Positions 16,285 to 24,585 of a stretch of DNA of 38,696 bases are shown here, piece by piece. The notes beneath the pieces were generated by a model that saw only the letters and a list, made by a program, of their open reading frames with translations, did not search any database and was not told the origin of the DNA. The position numbers and the translations under genes were made by a program. Origin of the DNA: Desulfobacteraceae bacterium (GTDB taxonomy: Bacteria > Desulfobacterota > Desulfobacteria > Desulfobacterales > Desulfosalsimonadaceae); contig JAQIBZ010000577.1 in assembly GCA_027858815.1 (NCBI GenBank), positions 1-38,696 of the forward strand. Reading direction: 5' to 3'. Numbering within the stretch: the first letter of the stretch is position 1; each line of letters begins with the position of its first letter.

Positions 16285-18102
16285 GTGAAAGCAACTGTTT
16301 TTAATCAAGAAAAATTTTATAATTCAAGCCGATTTATTTTTTATTTATTTCTGGCCGCGTTTGCTTTGCGCATCGGTTTTTTTGCGGTAATGCGCGATTA
16401 TCCCCTCCTTTATATACAAAGCCTTGATGAAAAGTATTATGTGGATCTTGGCAAAATCATTGCCAGTGGTTCCCTTAGAGGCGAGCAAGGCGCTTTTTTC
16501 ATGGACCCTATGTATGGCTACTTTTTGGGGTTCATTTTTTTTGTATTTGGCGATAACCTTACCATCGTCCGGCTCATTCAGATATTGCTGGATGCCTTTA
16601 ATGTGGTTCTCATTTTCGCCATTGGCCGCAGGGTATGGGACCAGTGGGCTGGAATAGTTGCAGCGATCATTTGGGCCGCTTATATTGTTTCGTTTTATTA
16701 TACGCTGTTGATGCTCAAAGTCACCCTGGCGATAACAGGGCTTCTTGTATTCATGCTGTTGCTTTTAGTCGTCATTAAAAACCAGCGAAAGACGTCATGG
16801 TTTTTGACTGGTATGGGAGCGGGGATATTAAATTTTATTAGCGCGAATTTCATATTAATGATCCCGCTGACGCTGGTGTTTTATTGTTTCATTGAACGAC
16901 CCAAATGGCGAAGTTTTATAATCAATAGCGCTTTTGTTTTGGCGGGGGCCATGACGTTGCTATCAATAAATGGTATCCGCAATTATTTCGTGGCCGGTCA
17001 TCCCGTATTTTTAAATACCTCCTCTGGCCTGATACTGTATTCTTCAAATAATCCGGGTAACACTTCCGGCCTGTTTGATGTGCCAGCTTTTGCGCAATCC
17101 CATCCGGTTTCTTGCCAAGATGATTTTCTTAAAGAAGCGGAACGTAGAACCAGCAGGTCTTTGTCCCCCAAAGAGGCATCAATTTTCTGGCGAAACGCAA
17201 CATTCCGCGTATTAAAAGACAATCTGCAAATTATTCCGGTTCTCATTTTAAATAAGCTGAAATGGACTTTTGCAAACTATGAAATTACCATGAACCAGCC
17301 CTATCAGTTTGTTGCAAACTTCGCAGGGACGAATAAATGGCCGTTTCCCAATTATGCATTTGTGCTCGCCTTCGGATTACCTGGGCTGGCCATCGGCATT
17401 TCAAGGAGGAAACAGGTCGGGTGGCTGCTGGTTCCAGTATTGGTTATTCTGGCCACATTGATGATTTTTTACGTCTGCACCCGTTTCAGAATGCCAATGG
17501 TGCCGTTTCTGGTGATTGGAACAGGTATCTGTTTGCGGATAGCATTCGTTTGGGTCAAAGAAGGCAATTGGCGGAAAATTATTTTACTGGGCCTTGTTTC
17601 ATCAACGATTTTTTTGGTTTCCATGTCTATTTCGCCGCCTTCAGGTGACGGGTATAAGGAATTTGTGCTGGCAAAGGCATTTTACTCGCAGAACCATCAC
17701 GATAAAGCCGAAGCGTATGCTGTGAATGCGTTAAAAAAATATCCCGATAATTTGGATTTGCATATTCTGCTCGGACGTATTGCCACTAAAAAAGGTCTGA
17801 TTAATGAGTCAATTATGTATTATCAGGGCGCCATGAAAATCACCCCTGACAATTTTACCGTTAATTATGATCTGGCGATGATTCATATGGATTCCGGCAA
17901 GCCTGAACTAGCCATTCCTTATTTCGAAAAATGTTTAACGCTTAACCATCATATCCAAAGTATGTTTCATCTGGCCCGGGCGTATGAGGCCTGCGGCAAC
18001 AACCGGCAAGCTATCAAATATTATAGGGAGTTTTTGGAGTCAGCAAGCCCTGATGATCCGGGGCGTGAATATGCGAAAAAGCGATTAGCCGTCATAAGAT
18101 AG
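16285..18102 (+). CDS. GT39-like GT-C glycosyltransferase with C-terminal TPRs
   Basis: About 606 residues if it starts at GTG 16285; the track start at 16153 lies inside the upstream GT2 gene and adds residues with no family character. After the first membrane segment (about 17-36) the outer loop has SLDEKYYVDLG with the Asp-Glu pair (48-49) and FMDPMYGYFLG (72-82), the PMT_2/GT39 arrangement. Further membrane segments reach about residue 450, then three to four TPRs (about 455-600), for example HHDKAEAYAVNALKKYP and NRQAIKYYREFLE. Family knowledge suggests a polyprenyl-phosphate sugar donor, presumably supplied by the adjacent GT2. It converges on the minus-strand GT-C pair with 13 bases between stops and no terminator hairpin. 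The start choice is moderately certain. Confidence 0.78.
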   Translation: MKATVFNQEKFYNSSRFIFYLFLAAFALRIGFFAVMRDYPLLYIQSLDEKYYVDLGKIIASGSLRGEQGAFFMDPMYGYFLGFIFFVFGDNLTIVRLIQILLDAFNVVLIFAIGRRVWDQWAGIVAAIIWAAYIVSFYYTLLMLKVTLAITGLLVFMLLLLVVIKNQRKTSWFLTGMGAGILNFISANFILMIPLTLVFYCFIERPKWRSFIINSAFVLAGAMTLLSINGIRNYFVAGHPVFLNTSSGLILYSSNNPGNTSGLFDVPAFAQSHPVSCQDDFLKEAERRTSRSLSPKEASIFWRNATFRVLKDNLQIIPVLILNKLKWTFANYEITMNQPYQFVANFAGTNKWPFPNYAFVLAFGLPGLAIGISRRKQVGWLLVPVLVILATLMIFYVCTRFRMPMVPFLVIGTGICLRIAFVWVKEGNWRKIILLGLVSSTIFLVSMSISPPSGDGYKEFVLAKAFYSQNHHDKAEAYAVNALKKYPDNLDLHILLGRIATKKGLINESIMYYQGAMKITPDNFTVNYDLAMIHMDSGKPELAIPYFEKCLTLNHHIQSMFHLARAYEACGNNRQAIKYYREFLESASPDDPGREYAKKRLAVIR

Positions 18103-18115
18103 ACTCTTTATTATG

Positions 18116-19837
18116 CTATTGCGAATGAGGGGGAGCATAAAATATTACTTCGGAAATACGGAAATAATATTTTGGTGAAATATTTATTTGAGCAATTTCG
18201 TTAAGCTGGAATTCTTTTTTCAGCCGATCGGCCGGAAACACTTCATCGGTAAATAGATTGCATTTTTGAATCACCAATATCTGATCATAATACACATTCG
18301 CAAGATAATTTATTTTTTTTCGTTGACGAGTGGCCTCCTTGAAACAAATAGACCCGATACCGTGAATGATATAAAAATTCGCTCGATCGGAAATCAGCAA
18401 CAGTTTTTCATTTTTTATGTCATGATTTTTGTAAAGGTATTGAGTTATCCGGTTGTTGATATAATGGAAGTTGTTTTGTTTTAAAATGTGATGGTCCGCA
18501 GCAATTGGCCAGTAATAAAGCATTTGAACCAGAAGTAAAAAAAGCAGTAAATTTTTTGCTGACGAAAATTTATAATGGAAAATCCGATAAATACAGTAGA
18601 CAGAGGGGATAATAATAAACGGCAGAAGCGACATTGCCAGGCGATTGTCAATATCCGTGGTAAAATGTCCCCAAAAAAAAGATGTATAAAGGGCAAAGAG
18701 CAAAAACCCGGATAATGAAACATATAACCCGAACGCTTTGTCGGCTGGATTGATGGAATAAGGTTGTAATAGTAATGTTTTCCCGGCAAGATATATCCCC
18801 GCAACTGCCGCGATAAAGATTAAAAGTATAAATCCAAAATCTGCGTTCAGGCCGGTCAAAGAGAATACGTTCGGTGAAAAATTATGCAGAAAATTGCTCA
18901 GTCCAAACGTTTGGTCTGGTGTTTTTACTCCATCTGGACTCCAAATAGATGCATTAAAAAAGATAATCTGCCGTTGCCATGCCGAAGGTAAAAATAATAG
19001 GGGTATACAAAAAGTGGGAAAGCGGTATTTTTTCATAATTTCTGTGTTTAAGAAATATGGTGCCAATATAATCAGGCTGAAAAAAAATATAATGGATTCA
19101 TAACGGCAATTGGCAAGCAAAACCAGAGAGAATAATACGATTTCAGCGTATTCGACATCTTTGTGTCTTAAAAAAAGAATCAATGCCAGCAATACTATCA
19201 TGATAAAAAACAGGTTAATGGTTTCAAAGCCGCTTGACGTCACCCAGAATATAAAAATTGGAAAACTCGCCATTATAATCATGGCAACAATCCCATAAAA
19301 TTTTGAAAACATATGAAAAAATAACAAATAAAGCGCAAAAAGAATACCGATACCGGCTACAAAATTGACTGCCATGCCATTAAACGGGCTGTAGCCGATA
19401 AACGCGTGGAATAAGGATATAATAAAGGGGTATAATAAGGGTCGTTGATCTACGCTCTGGTCATAATCAAACGGATAATATTCCACCGCCAATCCCTGCA
19501 GGGGCATAGAAGCAGTTTTATTTTGGTGCATGGCCATGGATACACTGACCAAATTGGTCTCATCCGCCAGTATTTTGAATTTCGGGGGGGAGATATGAAA
19601 AATGAGCACCATTAAAACAATGGCAAATAACAGGGCAGGGATATGTTGCTTGATATTAGTCAGAAAATTATTTTTTAAGACATCTAAAATTAATGCTCCC
19701 CATAATACAAATGCAAAGAGCATGAAATAATACCCTGAATAATGAAAAGCCGGGGACAACCATTGGTCCGGAAGAGAAAATCCTAAAACAATGGCCAGCA
19801 AAGCGATAGCTAAAAATAATATAATTTTTTTAATCAT
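18116..19837 (-). CDS. GT-C-like polytopic membrane protein, tandem paralog B
   Basis: A 573-residue membrane protein, second in a two-gene minus-strand unit, starting 17 bases after the stop of its paralog. Two hydrophobic segments open the protein, then a loop with FKILADETNLVSVSMAM (87-103, Asp-Glu at 92-93) and QRPLLYPFIISLFHA (131-145). An acidic pair followed by RP-x-LYP matches the donor loop layout of PMT_2-like GT-Cs. More membrane segments reach about 450, and the C-terminal part of about 120 residues is soluble with no TPR. It is highly similar to the upstream paralog, with one stretch almost identical at DNA level. A glycosyltransferase function is inferred from fold and context. 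Confidence 0.72.
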   Translation of the reverse strand: MIKKIILFLAIALLAIVLGFSLPDQWLSPAFHYSGYYFMLFAFVLWGALILDVLKNNFLTNIKQHIPALLFAIVLMVLIFHISPPKFKILADETNLVSVSMAMHQNKTASMPLQGLAVEYYPFDYDQSVDQRPLLYPFIISLFHAFIGYSPFNGMAVNFVAGIGILFALYLLFFHMFSKFYGIVAMIIMASFPIFIFWVTSSGFETINLFFIMIVLLALILFLRHKDVEYAEIVLFSLVLLANCRYESIIFFFSLIILAPYFLNTEIMKKYRFPTFCIPLLFLPSAWQRQIIFFNASIWSPDGVKTPDQTFGLSNFLHNFSPNVFSLTGLNADFGFILLIFIAAVAGIYLAGKTLLLQPYSINPADKAFGLYVSLSGFLLFALYTSFFWGHFTTDIDNRLAMSLLPFIIIPSVYCIYRIFHYKFSSAKNLLLFLLLVQMLYYWPIAADHHILKQNNFHYINNRITQYLYKNHDIKNEKLLLISDRANFYIIHGIGSICFKEATRQRKKINYLANVYYDQILVIQKCNLFTDEVFPADRLKKEFQLNEIAQINISPKYYFRISEVIFYAPPHSQ

Positions 19838-21352
19838 CAGGTTTTATGAAGTTTTTATTTACGTAAATGAAAAGGTGTGTGTTTAAGGGATGCCTCGGAA
19901 ATACGAATATAATATTCGGGTGACACGTTTATCCTGGCTATTTTCTGAAGCCGGAAGCCGTCATCTAAAAGATTATCAGATATTAATTCATTGGTGTAGG
20001 GATTGCATTTTTGAAGCACGAGTATTTGATCGTAATACACATTAGTCAGATAATATATTTTTTTTCGTTGAAGGACGGCTTGTCTGAACCCGATAGACCC
20101 GATACCGTGAATAATAAAAAAATTAGGTCGATCGGAAATTATCAGCAATTTTTCATTTTTCATGTCATGATTGTTATAAAGATAGCGAATCACGCGTTCA
20201 TTGAGATAACAAGATGCATTTCGTTCGATAATGCGTTGTGCAGCAGCCACCGGCCAATAATAGAGCATTTGAACCAGAAGTAGAAAAATCAGTAATTTTT
20301 TTGCTGATGAAAATTTATAATGGAAAATTCGATAAATACAGTAGGCAGCAGGAATAATGATAAATGGCAGCATGGACATCGCCATTCGATTGGCGACATC
20401 CATGGTGAAATTTCCCCAGATGAATGATGAATATATACCAAAAAGCAACATTCCGGATAAGGAAATATATAATCCGAAAGCTTTACTGGTCGGATTGATG
20501 GTATGTGGATTCAATAGTAATTTTTTACCGGCAAGATATATTCCCGCAACTGCTGCAATAAAGATTATAGGCAAAAATCCAAAATCCGCGTTCATTCCGG
20601 TCAATGTAAATACGTTCTGGGAAAAAGTACCCAAAAAATTATTCATCCCAAATATATGATCATAAGTTTCCAGCCCATTATCGCCTTTAAGGTATGGATA
20701 GAAAAAAATGATTTGCCGCTGCCATGCCATGGGCAAAAAGAACAGGGGCATGCAAAAAGTTGGGAAACGATATTGTTCAATGATTTCTCTGTTTAAGAAG
20801 CATGGAACCAAGATGATCAGGCTGAAAAAAAAGATGATGGACTCATACCGGCAATTGGACAGTAGAACTAATGAGATAAGAACAAGTTCGGCGAATTTGA
20901 CGTCTTTGTGTTTTAAAAAAAGAAACAGCGTCAGTAGCACAGCCATGATAAAAAACAGGTTAATGGTTTCAAACCCGCTCGACGTGACCCAGAAAACAAA
21001 TATTGGAAAACTTGCCATGATGATCATGGCGATAATGCCATAATATATAGAAAACATATGAAAAAATAATAAATATAATAAAAAGAGAATACCGATGCCG
21101 GAGAAAAAATTAACCATCATGCCGTTATACGGACTATAGCCGAGCAGGGCGTGGAATAAGGATATAATAAAAGGATATAATAATGGTCGGGACCCCACAG
21201 TCTGGTCATAATCAAACGGATAATATTCCACCGCCAATCCCTGCAGGGGCATGGAAACTGTTTTATTTTGGTGCATGGCCATGGATACACTGACCAAATT
21301 GGTCTCATCCGCCAGTATTTTGAATTTCGGGGGGGAGATATGAAAAATGAGC
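19461..21352. repeat. Near-identical 147-bp segments shared by the two minus-strand paralogs
   Basis: Positions 19461-19607 and 21206-21352 match at 144 of 147 bases by my manual alignment; the three differences cluster around the AGAAGCAG/GGAAACTG stretch. Synonymous sites are also identical, unlike most of the gene pair, and a second similar block lies around the DVLKNNFL codons. The segment encodes the acidic donor loop (ADETNLVSVSMAM to EYYPFDYDQ). Gene conversion between the copies explains this better than protein-level constraint alone. Confidence 0.7.
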
Positions 21353-21582
21353 GCCATTAAAAAAATGGCCAACAATAGGGCCGGGGCGTGATTCTTGAGG
21401 TGCGTTAAAAAATTGTTTTTCAAGACATCTAAAATCAATGCTCCCCATAATACAAATGCAAAGAGCATAAAATAATACCCTGAATAATTAAATGCCGGCG
21501 TCAACCATCGATCAGGAAGACAAAATCCTATAAATAGAGCGATCAGGGTAATAACCAAAAATAATATTATTCTTTTAATCAT
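19855..21582 (-). CDS. GT-C-like polytopic membrane protein, tandem paralog A
   Basis: A 575-residue membrane protein and the upstream copy of a tandem pair; it shares ADETNLVSVSMAMHQNKT, MPLQGLAVEYYPFDYDQ and RPLLYPFIISLFHA with paralog B and aligns end to end with it. The order of membrane segments, acidic loop and soluble tail is the same, suggesting a PMT_2-like GT-C fold acting at the periplasmic face. The ATG has no good ribosome-binding site. Both genes run against all neighbours, with a divergent promoter region upstream. The copies differ most in the outer C-terminal part, where acceptor or donor preference might diverge. Confidence 0.72.
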   Translation of the reverse strand: MIKRIILFLVITLIALFIGFCLPDRWLTPAFNYSGYYFMLFAFVLWGALILDVLKNNFLTHLKNHAPALLLAIFLMALIFHISPPKFKILADETNLVSVSMAMHQNKTVSMPLQGLAVEYYPFDYDQTVGSRPLLYPFIISLFHALLGYSPYNGMMVNFFSGIGILFLLYLLFFHMFSIYYGIIAMIIMASFPIFVFWVTSSGFETINLFFIMAVLLTLFLFLKHKDVKFAELVLISLVLLSNCRYESIIFFFSLIILVPCFLNREIIEQYRFPTFCMPLFFLPMAWQRQIIFFYPYLKGDNGLETYDHIFGMNNFLGTFSQNVFTLTGMNADFGFLPIIFIAAVAGIYLAGKKLLLNPHTINPTSKAFGLYISLSGMLLFGIYSSFIWGNFTMDVANRMAMSMLPFIIIPAAYCIYRIFHYKFSSAKKLLIFLLLVQMLYYWPVAAAQRIIERNASCYLNERVIRYLYNNHDMKNEKLLIISDRPNFFIIHGIGSIGFRQAVLQRKKIYYLTNVYYDQILVLQKCNPYTNELISDNLLDDGFRLQKIARINVSPEYYIRISEASLKHTPFHLRK

Positions 21583-21919
21583 TGATTATAGCTTATACTT
21601 TTTTTATCATTTGAGACGATTTCAATAAAGCAAAACAGGTATTACAATGCATCCAGCGGATAAATCGATAACCCGTCTAAATGTGAAGGTTTATATAACA
21701 ATTGTCTTACGGTCTTCAAGATAAATCATCCACAAGATGGATTCAGGATGTCATTTTTTTTGATCGACGTAGGACATCAAACGTTTTTAGAGTCAGCATG
21801 TTAACTTGTCATAAATGGATTAAAAAAGTCTATCAAGTTTTGATGAAAACTATTAAAAAGATGAGTATTGCCCTGTTTTTTGTTTTAATTATTAATGAAA
21901 GCTGAATAACCTTATTCCC
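21583..21919. other. Divergent intergenic region
   Basis: It separates the minus-strand GT-C pair from the plus-strand GT2 gene, so it should hold promoters for both. On the minus strand a TATAAT-like box lies too close to the start codon to be convincing. The 67-codon track ORF at 21702-21905 has no recognisable domain; its last 20 codons (MKTIKKMSIALFFVLIINES) look like a truncated signal peptide, but no gene follows in frame. I see no terminator, repeat or RNA motif. Confidence 0.4.
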
Positions 21920-22660
21920 ATGCATGAAAAAATTATTTGCTGTTTGCCCACCTACAATGAAGCGGAAAACATTGCGGCAATCGTCAATGCCATTCTCCGT
22001 TTCGTTCCTCAATCATCCATTTTGATTATCGATGATCATTCTCCTGATGGAACTGGACAGATAGCCGATACGCTTTCTCACCAGGACTCTCGTATTTCTG
22101 TGCTCCATCGCCCGCAAAAGGAAGGTCTGGGAAAAGCGTATTGTCATGGTTTCCAAGTTGCTCTCGACCGGATGAAAGCGGATATTATAGTGCAGATGGA
22201 TGCGGACCTGTCCCATCCGCCGGAAAAACTCCCTGAAATGATAGACGCTATTCAAATGAATGATTTAGTGATCGGTTCCCGTTATATTCCAGGTGGTGGC
22301 ACGAAAAACTGGAATATGGCCCGTCGCATGATCAGCCGTTTTGGCGCTATCTATGCAAGAGTGTGGCTGGGTTTACCAGTCAATGATCCTACCGGCGGAT
22401 TTAAGGTTTGGCGAAGTGATCTGCTCAAACATGTGCTGGCTTGTCCCGTCAGATCGGAAGGATATGGTTTTCAGGTAGAAACTACCTTTATTGCCCGCTG
22501 TCTCGGTGCGCGCATCGTGGAAATTCCTATCTGTTTTTCGGACCGCCATGTGGGGCGGAGCAAAATGACAGCCGGAATTGCGTTTGAAGCATTTTGGCAG
22601 ATACCATTCATGCGGGTTCGTTGCCGTTATTTAAAGAAAAAATCAGGCTGTTATGAATAA
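21920..22660 (+). CDS. Polyprenyl-phosphate mannose synthase-like GT2 (DPM1/Ppm1 type)
   Basis: A 246-residue soluble GT-A enzyme with the strongest DPM1 signature in the window: CLPTYNEAENI (8-18), IIDDHSPDGTG (36-46), QMDADLSHPPE (92-102), VIGSRYIPGGG (117-127), NDPTGGFKVWR (155-165), SEGYGFQVE and SDRHVGRSKM. DPM1/Ppm1 enzymes transfer mannose from GDP-mannose to dolichyl or polyprenyl phosphate. Its stop overlaps the start of the next TMTC-like gene by eight bases, implying translational coupling and supply of lipid-linked sugar to that enzyme. No clear ribosome-binding site was seen. GDP-mannose is the most likely donor, though relatives also use GDP- or UDP-glucose or similar sugars. 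Confidence 0.87.
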   Translation: MHEKIICCLPTYNEAENIAAIVNAILRFVPQSSILIIDDHSPDGTGQIADTLSHQDSRISVLHRPQKEGLGKAYCHGFQVALDRMKADIIVQMDADLSHPPEKLPEMIDAIQMNDLVIGSRYIPGGGTKNWNMARRMISRFGAIYARVWLGLPVNDPTGGFKVWRSDLLKHVLACPVRSEGYGFQVETTFIARCLGARIVEIPICFSDRHVGRSKMTAGIAFEAFWQIPFMRVRCRYLKKKSGCYE

Positions 22661-24332
22661 AGGTAAATATAACTTATTATGGTCAACAATATTCATAGGT
22701 ATGACCTTTGCGCTGTATGTTGGCGTTACCCGGTTTCCTTTTTTGATCATAGATGACCAGGTTTATGTAACGGCGAATGAACATGTCCGGCAGGGCCTGA
22801 ACTGGGAAAACCTTCGCTGGGCTTTTACCACTGTTCATGCTGAATTCTGGCACCCCCTGACCTGGCTGTCTTTGATGCTCGATACCACTCTTTACGGCGT
22901 GACACCAGCCGGATATCATTTCACAAATCTGCTGCTGCATATCGCATCCGCAGTTTTGCTTTTTCTATCATTTGATTTGATTACTCGCCAACGTTTCCGA
23001 TCGTTCATTCTGGCTGTTCTGTTCGCTCTTCACCCGCTGCATGTGGAAGTTGTGGCATGGATCGCCGAGCGAAAAGAAGTCTTGTGCGGATTTTTCTGGA
23101 TCGCCGCGCTTTATGCGTATGCAAGGTATGTTCAAAACCCGGGCATCAGATGGTATGGAATAATTACATTGTTATTTATATTAGGGCTTATGTCCAAATC
23201 CATGATTGTGACTCTGCCGTTTAGCTTGCTGCTGCTCGATATCTGGCCTTTGCAGCGTTGGCAGTGGAACAGGAAGATTATCTTCGAGCTTGTGGAGGAA
23301 AAGATACCCCTCTTTTTTTTAAGTGCCATTGGCATTGGATTAACAATCTTTGCCCAACAAGCCGGTGATGGCATCGTCAATTTTGATGTTTACTCCCTGC
23401 CTGATCGTTTTGCAAATGTCCTGGTTGCCTATAAAATGTATGTTGTTAAAACTTTTTTCCCCTTTAACCTTTCTGTCTTTTATCCATTTCGAATCCATAT
23501 TCCGCTTATACAAACCATCAGCGCCATAGTCTTGCTGATTTTTATTTCCGCTTTGGGGGTTATTCTTTTTTTTAGGAAAAAACAGTATGTTATTATCGGA
23601 TGGTGCTGGTTTCTGGGTACTCTCGTGCCTGTGAGTGGCATTGTTAAAATCGGGGACTTTGCAATGGCGGATCGATATATGTACATGCCAATCGTCGGCC
23701 TGCTGTTCGGTTCTATCTGGCTGGCGGCTGACATGATGGGTGACCAGCGTACAGGGAAGATCATTTTTGGCATTATGTGCATAACCGCAATTATCCTTTC
23801 GGGAATTAGCACTCATTATTATTTGCTCTGCTGGCGGGATAACAATACATTATTTCGCCATGCAGCAAAAACAGCTGCGCCAAATTTTTTTGCGCATAAC
23901 ACACTTGGCCATATCTATACAAGCAAGGGGCAAATGATCGAGGCTGAACGACACTTTCAAATTGCGGTTTCCATGAGACCAGACAAACAAACATTGAGAC
24001 TGGATCTCGGACGTATCCTGGGATGGAACGGACATTTCGCGGAATCTATCCCGCAATTTCAAACTGTGATTCAAAAAAATCCGGAAAACCTTGAAGCGCA
24101 TTATTATATGGGATTGGCGTTGATAGGGCAGGGTAGACGCTCGGACGCATTGACACATTTTATCATAGCAGTTAAAGATGTAGTGGACATTCAAACAGCT
24201 ATTCAAAAACGACAAAAAGCAGGCGATGTGGAAGGCAGTCTGCTCTTGCTTGGCATTAGTGAAGAAACAACAACTATAAAAAAAAATATGGCCAGAGGAT
24301 ACAATCATTGGCGGGTCCACGTTGCACCGTGA
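22653..24332 (+). CDS. TMTC-like GT-C glycosyltransferase with TPR domain, coupled to DPM1-like gene
   Basis: A 559-residue polytopic membrane protein with IIDDQVYVTAN (32-42), EFWHPLTW (64-71), HPLHVEVVAWIAERKE (127-142) and GDFAMADRYMYMPIVG, the canonical TMTC-like set with the Trp-His-Pro retained. Three TPRs occupy about 411-510, followed by a short polar tail. The start codon lies inside the last codons of the DPM1-like gene (ATG 22653, GT2 stop at 22660). Animal TMTC proteins use dolichyl-phosphate mannose, so this pair closely mirrors donor synthase plus transferase. The acceptor is unknown; no obvious substrate gene is adjacent, and the next gene encodes a disulfide-forming enzyme. 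Confidence 0.87.
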   Translation: MNKGKYNLLWSTIFIGMTFALYVGVTRFPFLIIDDQVYVTANEHVRQGLNWENLRWAFTTVHAEFWHPLTWLSLMLDTTLYGVTPAGYHFTNLLLHIASAVLLFLSFDLITRQRFRSFILAVLFALHPLHVEVVAWIAERKEVLCGFFWIAALYAYARYVQNPGIRWYGIITLLFILGLMSKSMIVTLPFSLLLLDIWPLQRWQWNRKIIFELVEEKIPLFFLSAIGIGLTIFAQQAGDGIVNFDVYSLPDRFANVLVAYKMYVVKTFFPFNLSVFYPFRIHIPLIQTISAIVLLIFISALGVILFFRKKQYVIIGWCWFLGTLVPVSGIVKIGDFAMADRYMYMPIVGLLFGSIWLAADMMGDQRTGKIIFGIMCITAIILSGISTHYYLLCWRDNNTLFRHAAKTAAPNFFAHNTLGHIYTSKGQMIEAERHFQIAVSMRPDKQTLRLDLGRILGWNGHFAESIPQFQTVIQKNPENLEAHYYMGLALIGQGRRSDALTHFIIAVKDVVDIQTAIQKRQKAGDVEGSLLLLGISEETTTIKKNMARGYNHWRVHVAP

Positions 24333-24585
24333 AAATATGACTGCGATCATCCATTCCGGTTCAGAGTAAGTTTATCGGGGCAAAAGCTTATCACGGGTAA
24401 GGGACAAAATTATTTTTGGTGCTTGCGCATGATCGTCCCTTCGGTCATGAACGATTACCTGAAAATTTAGGAATAACCAACCGAGGTATCACTACTTGTT
24501 TTTTTGATATCAATGATTTAATTTTGGATTATTTTTAGAGAATGCATGAAAGAATATTTACTTTTCTTGTGGAGGCACAACAACA

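Noticed and set aside
21702-21905. 67-codon ORF in the divergent region, ending with a signal-peptide-like stretch
   Set aside because: No family, no ribosome-binding site and no continuation; treated as noncoding.
23340-24350. Several minus-strand ORFs of 110-166 codons opposite the TMTC-like gene at 22653
   Set aside because: They are antisense shadows of a gene with clear motifs; no ribosome-binding sites or recognisable families.
24399-24441. AAGGGAC...GTCCCTT inverted repeat after the TMTC-like gene
   Set aside because: The loop is about 29 bases and no T-run follows, so it does not qualify as a terminator; likely chance.
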